IMG/VR virus record: IMGVR_UViG_3300020477_001447
Span: 36,744 to 100,743 of that record
DNA length: 64,000 nt
DNA from: a virus
Direction: 5' to 3' (one strand)
Positions 8,503 to 15,571 of this stretch are shown here, in pieces; the first letter of the stretch is position 1; every line of letters begins with the position of its first letter. The notes below the pieces were generated by a model. That model had not been told where the DNA came from and did no database searches. It saw only the letters and a list, made by a program, of their open reading frames with translations. The translations under genes and the position numbers were made by a program.

Positions 8503-9431
8503 AAATTATATGCATAACTCCAATCACAGACACGATGATGGAAAACCTCCAGAGCCGCGGCAGCGTAACATATTGTCCAAATATTAACAAAAACGACCTG
8601 TCAGTTGCTCTACAAGAGGGTTATGACGTAATCTTTACCAACCCTAACAAGCAGGGGTTTATGCTCGATAAAGAGCTTCTGGGGCCCTCTAGCGTGTCTG
8701 TTATATGTACAGCATCCACTGGGACGAACCATATTGACAAAAAATACTGCGAAAGTAACGATATTACTGTGCTTTCCATAACGACTGATTATCACTTACT
8801 CAGGAAAATTACATCTACAGCTGAGCACTCTTTTGGGCTTATGTTATCGTTATTGAGAAATGTCCCCCGCGCACAGCAGTCTGTATTAGATGGTGGCTGG
8901 AACTGGGAGCCCTTTTTGGGCCGACAAATTAATTCATTAAAAGTTGGAATTGTTGGCTTTGGCCGCCTAGGCGAAATGATGGCTCACTACTGTGACTCAT
9001 TCGGCGCCGGCGTTTATATACATGATCCTTATAAGAGTTCTAAATTTAGATATATGCAGTCTCAGTCGTTGGAATCTTTGTTTAAAACATGCGACGTTGT
9101 TTCTTTACATGTACATGTCACAGATGAGACGCGACATTTTATTAACAAAGAGCTATTGCAAAATATAACATCTCCTGTATACTTGATTAACACCTCTCGC
9201 GGAGAAGTTGTTGATGAAAAAGATATTGTATCTATGTTAGAATCAGGTAAACTAGCCGGCTATGCTACAGATGTTGTTGAAAACGAATTTGACAATATTA
9301 ACGATAGCCCGATCATCCAACGAATGGATGATCTAAACATCATTGTAACTCCACATATTGGTGGAATGACTAGTGACGCAAGAGAGTTGGCTTATAATGG
9401 AGCGATTAACAAATTGGAGAATTTAACATGA
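8499..9431 (+). CDS. D-isomer-specific 2-hydroxyacid dehydrogenase
   Basis: The 310-residue protein has the family's full layout. The NAD-binding Rossmann motif GIVGFGRLG is at residues 150-158. The catalytic arginine lies in NTSRGE (R234), and the catalytic histidine in PHIGG (H286). Family members reduce 2-keto acids or oxidise 2-hydroxyacids with NAD(H); phosphoglycerate dehydrogenase is the best-known case. It lies between a NeuA-like and a NeuB-like gene with ATGA-type overlaps. A role in modifying or supplying the nonulosonic acid or its three-carbon precursor is plausible but inferred. The absence of an ACT domain argues against plain serine biosynthesis. Confidence 0.85.
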   Translation: MKIICITPITDTMMENLQSRGSVTYCPNINKNDLSVALQEGYDVIFTNPNKQGFMLDKELLGPSSVSVICTASTGTNHIDKKYCESNDITVLSITTDYHLLRKITSTAEHSFGLMLSLLRNVPRAQQSVLDGGWNWEPFLGRQINSLKVGIVGFGRLGEMMAHYCDSFGAGVYIHDPYKSSKFRYMQSQSLESLFKTCDVVSLHVHVTDETRHFINKELLQNITSPVYLINTSRGEVVDEKDIVSMLESGKLAGYATDVVENEFDNINDSPIIQRMDDLNIIVTPHIGGMTSDARELAYNGAINKLENLT

Positions 9432-10231
9432 CAGAAATTATTGCTGAAATTGGTTGGAACCATATGGGAGATTTAGAACTAGCAGAAACTATGATCCGCG
9501 CCGCTGCAGAAAATGGTGCGACGTATGCTAAGTTTCAAACTTGGTCTGTTTCGAGACTAAAAGATGGTGAGTGGAATCTAGATGGCCGTCGCCAAATCTA
9601 CGAGAATGCAGAGCTGTCTGCAGACGACCATGTTAGTTTGATTAACCTTTGCGATAAGCATGGGATTAAATTTCTATCTTCAGTATTTAGCGTGCCTGAT
9701 GCGGAGTTGTTAGTCGGTTTAAACCAAACTCATGCTGTTAAAATTCCAAGCTTTGAGTGTAGGAACGTCGAGCTAGTTGATTATTGTAATGAGCACTTTG
9801 AGAAGGTTTATATGTCCACAGGTACATCAAAGTGGGCAGAGTTGAGGGAGATGGTACCTAGGATTAATAAAGCTGAGCTTGTTTTACTTCATTGTGTATC
9901 ATCCTACCCATGTGAGCCAAACATGGCAAACATTTCAAAGTTGACAGATTTGAAGGAACTGTGTCCACGAATTGGCTATAGCGATCATATTATGGGTGTT
10001 GAGTCTGCAAAGGTTGCTTTGGCTTATGGTTTGAATGTAGTTGAGAAACACTTTACAGTAGACCATGATCTTCCAGGCAGGGATAATAAATTTGCGATAT
10101 TGCCCGAGGAGTTAGGTGATTTGTCAAGTTTTATTAAGCTGGTTGACCAGATGCATGAGTATCATGGTCTAGACTATCAGCCGGCTGAAGAGGGTGCAAG
10201 AAATGAATACTCAGGTAGGTTCAATGGCTGA
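9428..10231 (+). CDS. neuB: NeuB-like sialic acid synthase, short form without SAF domain
   Basis: The 267-residue protein matches the TIM-barrel domain of N-acetylneuraminate synthases. It has EIGWNHMGDLELAETMI near the N-terminus, AKFQTW, the VYMSTGTS strand, LLHCVSSYP, IGYSDH and VVEKHFTVD, all hallmark segments. NeuB condenses phosphoenolpyruvate with an N-acetylmannosamine-type sugar. Typical enzymes are near 340-350 residues and end in an SAF (antifreeze-like) domain that helps bind substrate across the dimer. Here the chain stops just after the barrel. GGAG precedes the ATG. It could be a shortened active synthase, or a relative with a different aldose substrate. Confidence 0.8.
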   Translation: MTEIIAEIGWNHMGDLELAETMIRAAAENGATYAKFQTWSVSRLKDGEWNLDGRRQIYENAELSADDHVSLINLCDKHGIKFLSSVFSVPDAELLVGLNQTHAVKIPSFECRNVELVDYCNEHFEKVYMSTGTSKWAELREMVPRINKAELVLLHCVSSYPCEPNMANISKLTDLKELCPRIGYSDHIMGVESAKVALAYGLNVVEKHFTVDHDLPGRDNKFAILPEELGDLSSFIKLVDQMHEYHGLDYQPAEEGARNEYSGRFNG

Positions 10232-10868
10232 CAATCTTTCTATTATTATTCGAAATAGAAATGAAGAAAACTGGATAGGTTATGCGATCCAGTCTTGTTT
10301 GGACACGTTTAATGATCCGGAGATCATAATTGTTGATAACAACTCAATTGATCAATCTATGGAAATCGTTAATGAATTCTGTTTTTCAAACATCAAAATA
10401 ATGCAAATTGATAATTATTCTCCGGGGCGGTCACTTAACATGGCAGTTCGCGCTGCATCGAATGATACAATCTTAGTTTTATCTGCACATAGCGTTATTA
10501 CAAGGCCCATTAATTTAGATCGAGTTAAATCGAACTTAAGACAGCATGCCGCTGTATTTGGAAAGCAGACGCCCGTATATAGGGGCCGTAAGATTACAAA
10601 ACGGTATGTGTGGTCCCACTTCACAGATGAATCTGTAGTCAACATGTGGTCTGATGCAGAGGAAAGACACTTTTTACACAATGCTTTTTGTTTTTATGAT
10701 AAAAGCGTTCTATTAGAGAATAAATTTGATGAGAGACTTTCTGGTAAAGAAGACCGCTATTGGGCTAACAAGGTTGTTTCTCGTGGTTTCACGTATTTGT
10801 ATGATGTTGAATTGCAGTGTGACCACCACTGGACCCCAGCCGGAAACACATGGAAGGGCTTAGGCTAG
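10224..10868 (+). CDS. Glycosyltransferase family 2
   Basis: The 214-residue protein begins with the GT2 fold (LSIIIRNRNEENWIGYAI) and has IIIVDNNSIDQS at about residues 34-45, the nucleotide-binding aspartate region. I chose ATG 10224 because the domain starts immediately after it and AGG boxes lie four and eight bases upstream. ATG 10203 and GTG 10194 are in-frame alternatives that would lengthen the overlap with the NeuB-like gene. The sequence LSGKEDRYWANKVVSRGF near residue 175 resembles the acceptor-side ED motif of this family. Acceptor and donor are unknown. Confidence 0.8.
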   Translation: MADNLSIIIRNRNEENWIGYAIQSCLDTFNDPEIIIVDNNSIDQSMEIVNEFCFSNIKIMQIDNYSPGRSLNMAVRAASNDTILVLSAHSVITRPINLDRVKSNLRQHAAVFGKQTPVYRGRKITKRYVWSHFTDESVVNMWSDAEERHFLHNAFCFYDKSVLLENKFDERLSGKEDRYWANKVVSRGFTYLYDVELQCDHHWTPAGNTWKGLG

Positions 10869-11431
10869 TGAGAATAGTCGCTTTTATTCCAGCTAAAGGC
10901 AACTCGCGTAGGCTAAAGGGTAAAAACATATACCCTTTGAAGGAAAAACCTCTTATATGTTGGACTTTGGACGCAATAAAACAGTCAAAGTATCTAAATG
11001 AGACTTATATTTCAACAAATAGTGAGGAAATTGCTAATATTTCTTTACTTTATGGGTTTAATGTTATTCATCGACCGGATAGCCTAGCCTTAGAAAGTGT
11101 TGGAAAACAACAGGTTTTAGAACATGCATTGTCGGAAATAGAGAAGTCTGGAAAAGTAGACTATATTTGCATGTTACAGGCCAACTCTCCACAGATTGAA
11201 GCTTGTAAAATAGACGAAGCTATTGAAAAAGTAGCACATTCAAACGGAGAAGTTTGGGAATGCTTGTCAATTAACAAGGAAACTTTGTTCACTGATGGCG
11301 CTATAAGAGTTTTTAATACAGATTGTGTATCCCGCCTAGGGTTGGGAATGTACATAAGTGCAGTTCTTACAGATTATATTGATGTACACACAATCGAAGA
11401 TATTAACACCCTAGAAAAGATGGATTTCTAA
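10850..11431 (+). CDS. Second NeuA-like cytidylyltransferase
   Basis: This 193-residue protein is a second member of the acylneuraminate cytidylyltransferase fold. It has FIPAKGNSRRLKGKNIYPL near the N-terminus, TYISTNSEEIANIS, and YICMLQANSP where NeuA has its substrate strand. It ends in DVHTIEDINTLEKM, matching the usual metal-binding tail. It is shorter and clearly divergent from the first copy at 7825, so it may activate another sugar acid. ATG 10850 overlaps the upstream gene by 19 bases. GTG 10868, overlapping the upstream stop as TAGTG behind a GGAAGGG box, is an equally good start. Confidence 0.75.
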   Translation: MEGLRLVRIVAFIPAKGNSRRLKGKNIYPLKEKPLICWTLDAIKQSKYLNETYISTNSEEIANISLLYGFNVIHRPDSLALESVGKQQVLEHALSEIEKSGKVDYICMLQANSPQIEACKIDEAIEKVAHSNGEVWECLSINKETLFTDGAIRVFNTDCVSRLGLGMYISAVLTDYIDVHTIEDINTLEKMDF

Positions 11432-11434
11432 AGA

Positions 11435-12094
11435 ATGTATAAAGTAACAGTTGGCATATGTTGCTATCGACAAGATGATTGGGTGTATCGATGCCTTCGA
11501 AGTTTAGCATCCCAGACCTTGAGCAAAGACCATTTTGAGGTTGTTCTAGTCGATGACAACGAAGTGCCGAGTCAAAAATTACAAGATGTTTGTACAGCAA
11601 TGGGTGATGTACTTAATGTAAGGCTTATACAGAACAAGAAAAATATGGGCTTACCCACATCATTAAATAATATTTTAAAGACTGCTCGTGGCAAGTATTT
11701 TGTTAGAGTTGATTCAGATGACTATGTTTCTAGACACTTTCTATACATGCTATCAACCATGTTGGAAATGAACAGGAGCTATCAAGCGGTTTGCTGTGAT
11801 TATATGAAAGTAGATCATGTTGGCCAGAAGCTAGGGTATTATGATTCTTTTTCAGAACCAATTGCTTGTGGCGTTATGTTTAGTTATGAAGCTTTGTGTT
11901 CGTTAAATTTTTACAATGAAGAATACAAAATGCGCGAGGGCCATGAGCTATTGGAGAGGTTCCAAAAAAAATATTCTATGTATCACTTAAAAGCTCCGCT
12001 ATATCGGTATAGAATACATGAAGAAAACAGAACAAACAACGTTGATAAAGTAGCTTATTACGATTCAAAACTTAAGGGAGAACAAGATGGCTAG
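11435..12094 (+). CDS. Glycosyltransferase family 2
   Basis: The 219-residue protein shows a standard GT2 GT-A core: VGICCYRQDDWVYRCL at the start, VVLVDDNE (residues 36-43), NMGLPTSLNNIL, and RVDSDDYV (91-98) containing the DxD motif. Near the end, MREGHELLERF is compatible with the family's ED-type acceptor motif. It starts three bases after the second cytidylyltransferase gene and overlaps the epimerase gene by eight bases, so it belongs to the same operon. It is the last recognisable glycosyltransferase of the cassette. The sugar it transfers is unknown. Confidence 0.85.
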   Translation: MYKVTVGICCYRQDDWVYRCLRSLASQTLSKDHFEVVLVDDNEVPSQKLQDVCTAMGDVLNVRLIQNKKNMGLPTSLNNILKTARGKYFVRVDSDDYVSRHFLYMLSTMLEMNRSYQAVCCDYMKVDHVGQKLGYYDSFSEPIACGVMFSYEALCSLNFYNEEYKMREGHELLERFQKKYSMYHLKAPLYRYRIHEENRTNNVDKVAYYDSKLKGEQDG

Positions 12095-12962
12095 ATGTTT
12101 AGTGACCGGACACCGCGGTTATATTGGTACAAAATTGGTACAAGAGTTAGAGCGCCAAGGACACGAAGTCTTAGGTATTGATCTACAGGATGGTAAAGAT
12201 GTAATAGATGAGCTGCAAGAACACACGGATGGAAAGTTTCACCCACATTACACTAATTTTAAACCAGAGTATTTGTTTCATTTAGCTTGTATCCCTAGGG
12301 TTGCATATAGTGTAGAGCAGCCAGTGGAGACGATGCAAAACAACGTGATGGCAACAAGTGTTGCTTTAAACTTCGCGCGCAAGAATGGAGTAAAGAGGTT
12401 TATTTATTCTAGTTCATCTTCTGTTCGGGGCAACGGGAACGGCCCAGTCAGCCCATATGCATTACAGAAATACACATCAGAGCTAGAAGTGGGAATGTAT
12501 AGTGCTCTTTATGGCACGATGGACACTGTGTCTCTTCGATATTTTAATGTTTATTCTCACGATCAGGAAGCATCTGGCCCATATGCAACTGCAGTTGCGG
12601 CATACATGAAAGCTGTCCGTGATGGTACCACTCCTCATATTACTGGAGACGGAGAGCAGCGGAGAGATATGTCTCATGTCTTAGATGTTGTTTCTGCGAA
12701 CATATTTGCTATGAATTTCGATATGAATTTTTGTGGCCAATTTTTTGATGTAGGCACCGGAGACAATATCTCCTTGAATCAAATAAAAAATATTGTACAA
12801 AAGCATCATCCTCATGTAAAATTTGATTATGTCGAAGAACGCGCTGGAGATGTTCGCTTAACGAAGGCTGATATGACACCACTAGAAGAGCTAGGGTGGA
12901 CGCCCGACTGGAACATCTATGACGGTATTGAGGACTGTTTTGAGAGAACAAAAGTAGGATAA
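12087..12962 (+). CDS. NAD-dependent epimerase/dehydratase (extended SDR)
   Basis: The 291-residue protein is an extended short-chain dehydrogenase/reductase acting on nucleotide sugars. The NAD-binding motif GHRGYIG is at residues 8-14. The catalytic serine region SSSSS is near 108-112, and the YxxxK pair is Y124/K128 in PYALQK. RYFNVYSHDQ and QRRDMSHVLDV are typical for GalE-, RmlB- and WbpP-like enzymes. Such enzymes epimerise or dehydrate UDP- or dTDP-sugars. A strong AAGGGAG box precedes the ATG. Its neighbour is a UDP-glucose-dehydrogenase-like gene, so the two may act in sequence on one nucleotide sugar, for example via a uronic acid; that pairing is inference. Confidence 0.88.
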   Translation: MARCLVTGHRGYIGTKLVQELERQGHEVLGIDLQDGKDVIDELQEHTDGKFHPHYTNFKPEYLFHLACIPRVAYSVEQPVETMQNNVMATSVALNFARKNGVKRFIYSSSSSVRGNGNGPVSPYALQKYTSELEVGMYSALYGTMDTVSLRYFNVYSHDQEASGPYATAVAAYMKAVRDGTTPHITGDGEQRRDMSHVLDVVSANIFAMNFDMNFCGQFFDVGTGDNISLNQIKNIVQKHHPHVKFDYVEERAGDVRLTKADMTPLEELGWTPDWNIYDGIEDCFERTKVG

Positions 12963-12963
12963 G

Positions 12964-13827
12964 ATGAAAGAAGAAATTGGTATAATAGGAAACGGATTTG
13001 TTGGCTCCGCAATTGCTGCCGGCTTTAGTTTGCATGCAGATGTGAAAGTTTACGATGTAGATCCAACGAGGTCAACGCACAATATGCGAGACACTATCAA
13101 TGAATCCAATGTCATCTTTGTTTCTGTTCCAACGCCTATGACGACTGCCTTGGGTGGCGAGATTGATACATCAATCATGGATGGCGTTTTCGAACAAATC
13201 TCTTTGTTAAATAAGCGAAAAGACAATATTTTTGTTGTAAAATCTACAGTTATTCCGGGTACTGTTGAACGATATATTGATAAGTATCCCGAGTTGAATA
13301 TTGTGTTCAGCCCAGAGTTTTTAACAGAACGCGCCGCCCGATTTGATTTTATTAACTCATCCAGGGTTATTTTAGGTGGAACAAAAGAACTAACTGAACG
13401 AGTTGAGATGGCAATGAGGACTCGGTTCCCATATGTTAGAATTATCCACACAGATGTTACAACCGCGCAGTTTATCAAATATATGGCGAACTGCTTTTTT
13501 GCTACAAAGGTATCCTTTATGAATGAAATGAGGCAAGGTGCTGACAAATTAAATGTTAATTGGCAAGATGCCATGCTTGGTTTTATTACAGATGGAAGAA
13601 TTGGAAACTCCCACATAGATGTCCCAGGCCATGACGGGAGTCTTGGCTTCGGAGGGAAATGCTTTCCAAAAGACTTGAATGCATTTATTGAAATGTTTCA
13701 CGAAAATGAAGTGGAGCCAACAGTTATGAAAGCTGTTTGGAACAAGAATTTAGAAGTTAGAGATGATTTGGACTGGACTAAGATTGAAGGTGCGGTCACT
13801 AAAAAAAAGAAAAGGAATTCAAAATGA
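12964..13827 (+). CDS. UDP-glucose/GDP-mannose dehydrogenase-like, C-terminally short
   Basis: The 287-residue protein has the nucleotide-sugar 6-dehydrogenase layout. The NAD motif GIIGNGFVGSA is at residues 6-16, SVPTP at 54-58 and KSTVIPGT at 93-100. The central-domain lysine is in FIKYMANCFFATKVSFMNE (K172), and the catalytic cysteine is C233 in GFGGKCFPKD. These enzymes oxidise the C6 alcohol of UDP-sugars to the uronic acid using two NAD. Typical members exceed 380 residues and end in a third, UDP-binding domain. Here only about 40 residues follow the catalytic cysteine loop, so that domain is missing. The tail is lysine-rich (TKKKKRNSK). Activity on UDP-sugars is therefore uncertain. 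Confidence 0.82.
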   Translation: MKEEIGIIGNGFVGSAIAAGFSLHADVKVYDVDPTRSTHNMRDTINESNVIFVSVPTPMTTALGGEIDTSIMDGVFEQISLLNKRKDNIFVVKSTVIPGTVERYIDKYPELNIVFSPEFLTERAARFDFINSSRVILGGTKELTERVEMAMRTRFPYVRIIHTDVTTAQFIKYMANCFFATKVSFMNEMRQGADKLNVNWQDAMLGFITDGRIGNSHIDVPGHDGSLGFGGKCFPKDLNAFIEMFHENEVEPTVMKAVWNKNLEVRDDLDWTKIEGAVTKKKKRNSK

Positions 13828-14048
13828 AATTAAGTAAGCAAGCGTTAGGCGCAATTATGATGACTTTACAAAAGTCTTTAATGGAGCAGAGTGACATTGT
13901 TCCGATGTTGGAGAATTTTAACTTGGCCACCGATGAGAATGATTCAACCTTGTTGCACGTTGTTAATCCTCCTGTTGTTAGTTTTGAGGGCGTTAAGATC
14001 GAAGAGACTTTCGATGCCGATGGCGACTCAGAAGACTCTGAGGAGTAA
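13824..14048 (+). CDS. Small acidic protein, unknown function
   Basis: This 74-residue protein has no domain I recognise. An N-terminal helix-forming half (KQALGAIMMTLQKSLMEQ) is followed by a strand-rich middle with VVNPPVVSFEGVKI, and an acidic tail DGDSEDSEE. The ATG overlaps the stop of the dehydrogenase gene as ATGA and follows an AAGGAA box, so translation is well supported. It lies between the glycan cassette and the late sigma factor region, and is more likely part of the latter's small-gene cluster. Confidence 0.7.
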   Translation: MKLSKQALGAIMMTLQKSLMEQSDIVPMLENFNLATDENDSTLLHVVNPPVVSFEGVKIEETFDADGDSEDSEE

Positions 14049-14294
14049 ATGCCGAGATACACATATCAGTGTCGCTCCTGTGAGGGTGTATTGAATGTGT
14101 ATCATTCTATCAAAGAAACTTTGCACGATTGTACTTTGTGTCATATAACTGGTTCTTTAGGTAGGATGTTGAGTACACCTTTGCTCACAAAAAAAATAGG
14201 GTCAACTAAAGTTGGCGAGGTGACAGAGAACTTTATCGAAGATGCGAAAAAGGAATTATCTCTGCAAAAGAAAGCTTTAAAAAAGAAAAGATGA
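14049..14294 (+). CDS. Small FmdB-like zinc-ribbon protein
   Basis: The 81-residue protein begins MPRYTYQCRSC and has two cysteine pairs, C8/C11 and C28/C31, forming a probable four-cysteine zinc ribbon. The layout matches the FmdB-type putative regulatory ribbon common in bacteria and phages. The second half is charged and lysine-rich (KKELSLQKKALKKKR), compatible with nucleic-acid or RNA polymerase contact. A GAGGAG box lies directly before the ATG, and the stop overlaps the next start. Its location two genes before the gp55-like sigma factor makes a transcription-related role possible, but this is inferred from position only. Confidence 0.75.
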   Translation: MPRYTYQCRSCEGVLNVYHSIKETLHDCTLCHITGSLGRMLSTPLLTKKIGSTKVGEVTENFIEDAKKELSLQKKALKKKR

Positions 14295-14623
14295 CAATTG
14301 CTCTAATATTGCTGAGTATATCAGTGTTACTAAATGTTGTTCTTGTTTGGTACTTGCTCAAGGTGCTAGCTAAACTACTATACACATCTGACAATCTTGG
14401 TGATCTATACATAGTGGCGGCTTCTTATTCTAAATTTGTTGAGGAACTCTATGGCATGGATATGTTTTATGGGGAACCGACAATACAAGAATTAGTTTTA
14501 AGATCTAAGGAGTTAGTTGCCGAAATACAAAACTTTGAATCTATTTATGAGCTTACAACAGATCTTGAAGATGGAATGGAACTAGATGACGAAAATAGTG
14601 AAGAAAAGACGGAAGAGGACTAA
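14291..14623 (+). CDS. Membrane-anchored acidic small protein
   Basis: The 110-residue protein has one N-terminal hydrophobic segment (about residues 3-27, IALILLSISVLLNVVLVWYL) with no obvious signal-peptide cleavage site. A cytoplasm- or periplasm-facing helical region follows, and the tail is strongly acidic (ELDDENSEEKTEED). I do not recognise a family. It overlaps the zinc-ribbon gene by four bases and the sigma factor gene by 38 bases, indicating tight translational coupling with late transcription control. Function unknown. Confidence 0.7.
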   Translation: MTIALILLSISVLLNVVLVWYLLKVLAKLLYTSDNLGDLYIVAASYSKFVEELYGMDMFYGEPTIQELVLRSKELVAEIQNFESIYELTTDLEDGMELDDENSEEKTEED

Positions 14624-15287
14624 GAATTTATATTTCACCAAAGAGCACGAACTGGCTATAATTGAATATACAAACACGAATTCTCGGGAGAAAAGAACAG
14701 AGTTATATATAAATTGGATCCAGCCGGCGTTCGATCAAATGGTGGATAAAATCATATATACTTATCGTTTTAGTAATTTACCAAACATTGATTATCTTAA
14801 GCAAGATTGCAAAGTTTGGCTAACAACAATATTAGACAAGTACGATCCCTCTAAGGGTTCGAAAGCTTTCTCTTATTTTTCTGTTGTTACTAAAAACTGG
14901 TTTATTCACAAGGTCAAGAAGAATGCTAGCAGAAGCAGGAAAGAAGTTTTCTTAGACGACCTGACAAACGATGCTATTATAGAGCAAATAACAGATGACT
15001 ATTCTTACATTAAGGAAAGACAGTCTAGAGAATTCTGGCTTCATTTTTACCATGAGATGAATTCTTGGACTAACGCAAACTTAAAACCCAATGAGAGAAA
15101 GGTCTTAGAAGCAATCAGAATTTTATTTGAAAGCTCTGAAGATATAGAGATTTTCAATAAAAAAGCTATTTACTTATACTTAAGAGAACTTACCGGCCTA
15201 AACACAAAGCAGGTTGTAAACATCTTAAATAAGTTAAGAATTAAATATAGGAATTTTAGAAACAAATGGGACTCAGGGGAAGTTTAG
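14586..15287 (+). CDS. gp55: T4 gp55-like late sigma factor
   Basis: The 233-residue protein resembles the phage late sigma factor gp55, a minimal sigma-70 relative that directs host RNA polymerase to late promoters. The region around residues 72-115, with YLKQDCKVWLTTILDKYDPS, then GSKAFSYFSVVTKNW and FIHKVKK, fits sigma region 2 (core binding and -10 recognition). Its basic N-terminus is MTKIVKKRRKRTK. A C-terminal helical part (ELTGLNTKQVVNILNKLR) looks like a small helix-turn-helix. No obvious sliding-clamp-binding end of the T4 type is visible (the tail is NKWDSGEV). The candidate targets are the CTAWWTA sites listed separately. The gene overlaps both neighbours. Confidence 0.78.
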   Translation: MTKIVKKRRKRTKNLYFTKEHELAIIEYTNTNSREKRTELYINWIQPAFDQMVDKIIYTYRFSNLPNIDYLKQDCKVWLTTILDKYDPSKGSKAFSYFSVVTKNWFIHKVKKNASRSRKEVFLDDLTNDAIIEQITDDYSYIKERQSREFWLHFYHEMNSWTNANLKPNERKVLEAIRILFESSEDIEIFNKKAIYLYLRELTGLNTKQVVNILNKLRIKYRNFRNKWDSGEV

Positions 15288-15571
15288 AAGATTATCTAGA
15301 AGAGGTTACAAGAAATGTTAGAGACGACAGAGCTTTAGCAAAAACTCTTTTAATTGATGCAATGCATGAGATGAAAAACTCTGATGCTGCCAAGAAGGAG
15401 TATGGACCCCTTGCTGCTAAATATATTGAAAATCTTCAACGATCAAACGAACAGTTAGTAAAATTATCGACAATTGTGCAAAGAGTCAGCAACACTAATG
15501 CTGGTTTATCTGCAGAAGATAAGTCTGATATATATGACATGATTAAGGATAAGAAAGATGAGCGCGATTGA
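15266..15571 (+). CDS. Small helical protein, unknown function
   Basis: The 101-residue protein is almost wholly predicted helix (ALAKTLLIDAMHEMKNS and ENLQRSNEQLVKLSTIV) with a charged end. It overlaps the sigma factor gene by 22 bases and the hub protein gene by 14 bases. In T4 the second late-transcription factor gp33 has a similar size. I see no clamp-binding tail or other gp33 signature, so I leave it unassigned. A weak AGGA lies about 12 bases before the ATG; the overlap with the upstream gene suggests coupled translation. Confidence 0.7.
   Translation: MGLRGSLEDYLEEVTRNVRDDRALAKTLLIDAMHEMKNSDAAKKEYGPLAAKYIENLQRSNEQLVKLSTIVQRVSNTNAGLSAEDKSDIYDMIKDKKDERD

Noticed and set aside
13050-13616. 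188-codon open frame on the minus strand
   Set aside because: It lies wholly inside the UDP-sugar-dehydrogenase-like gene, whose motifs are clear. The antisense translation has no recognisable pattern and no ribosome site.
15266-15571. gp33-like late co-activator assignment
   Set aside because: Size and position next to the gp55-like gene fit, but no clamp-binding C-terminus or other gp33 feature is visible.
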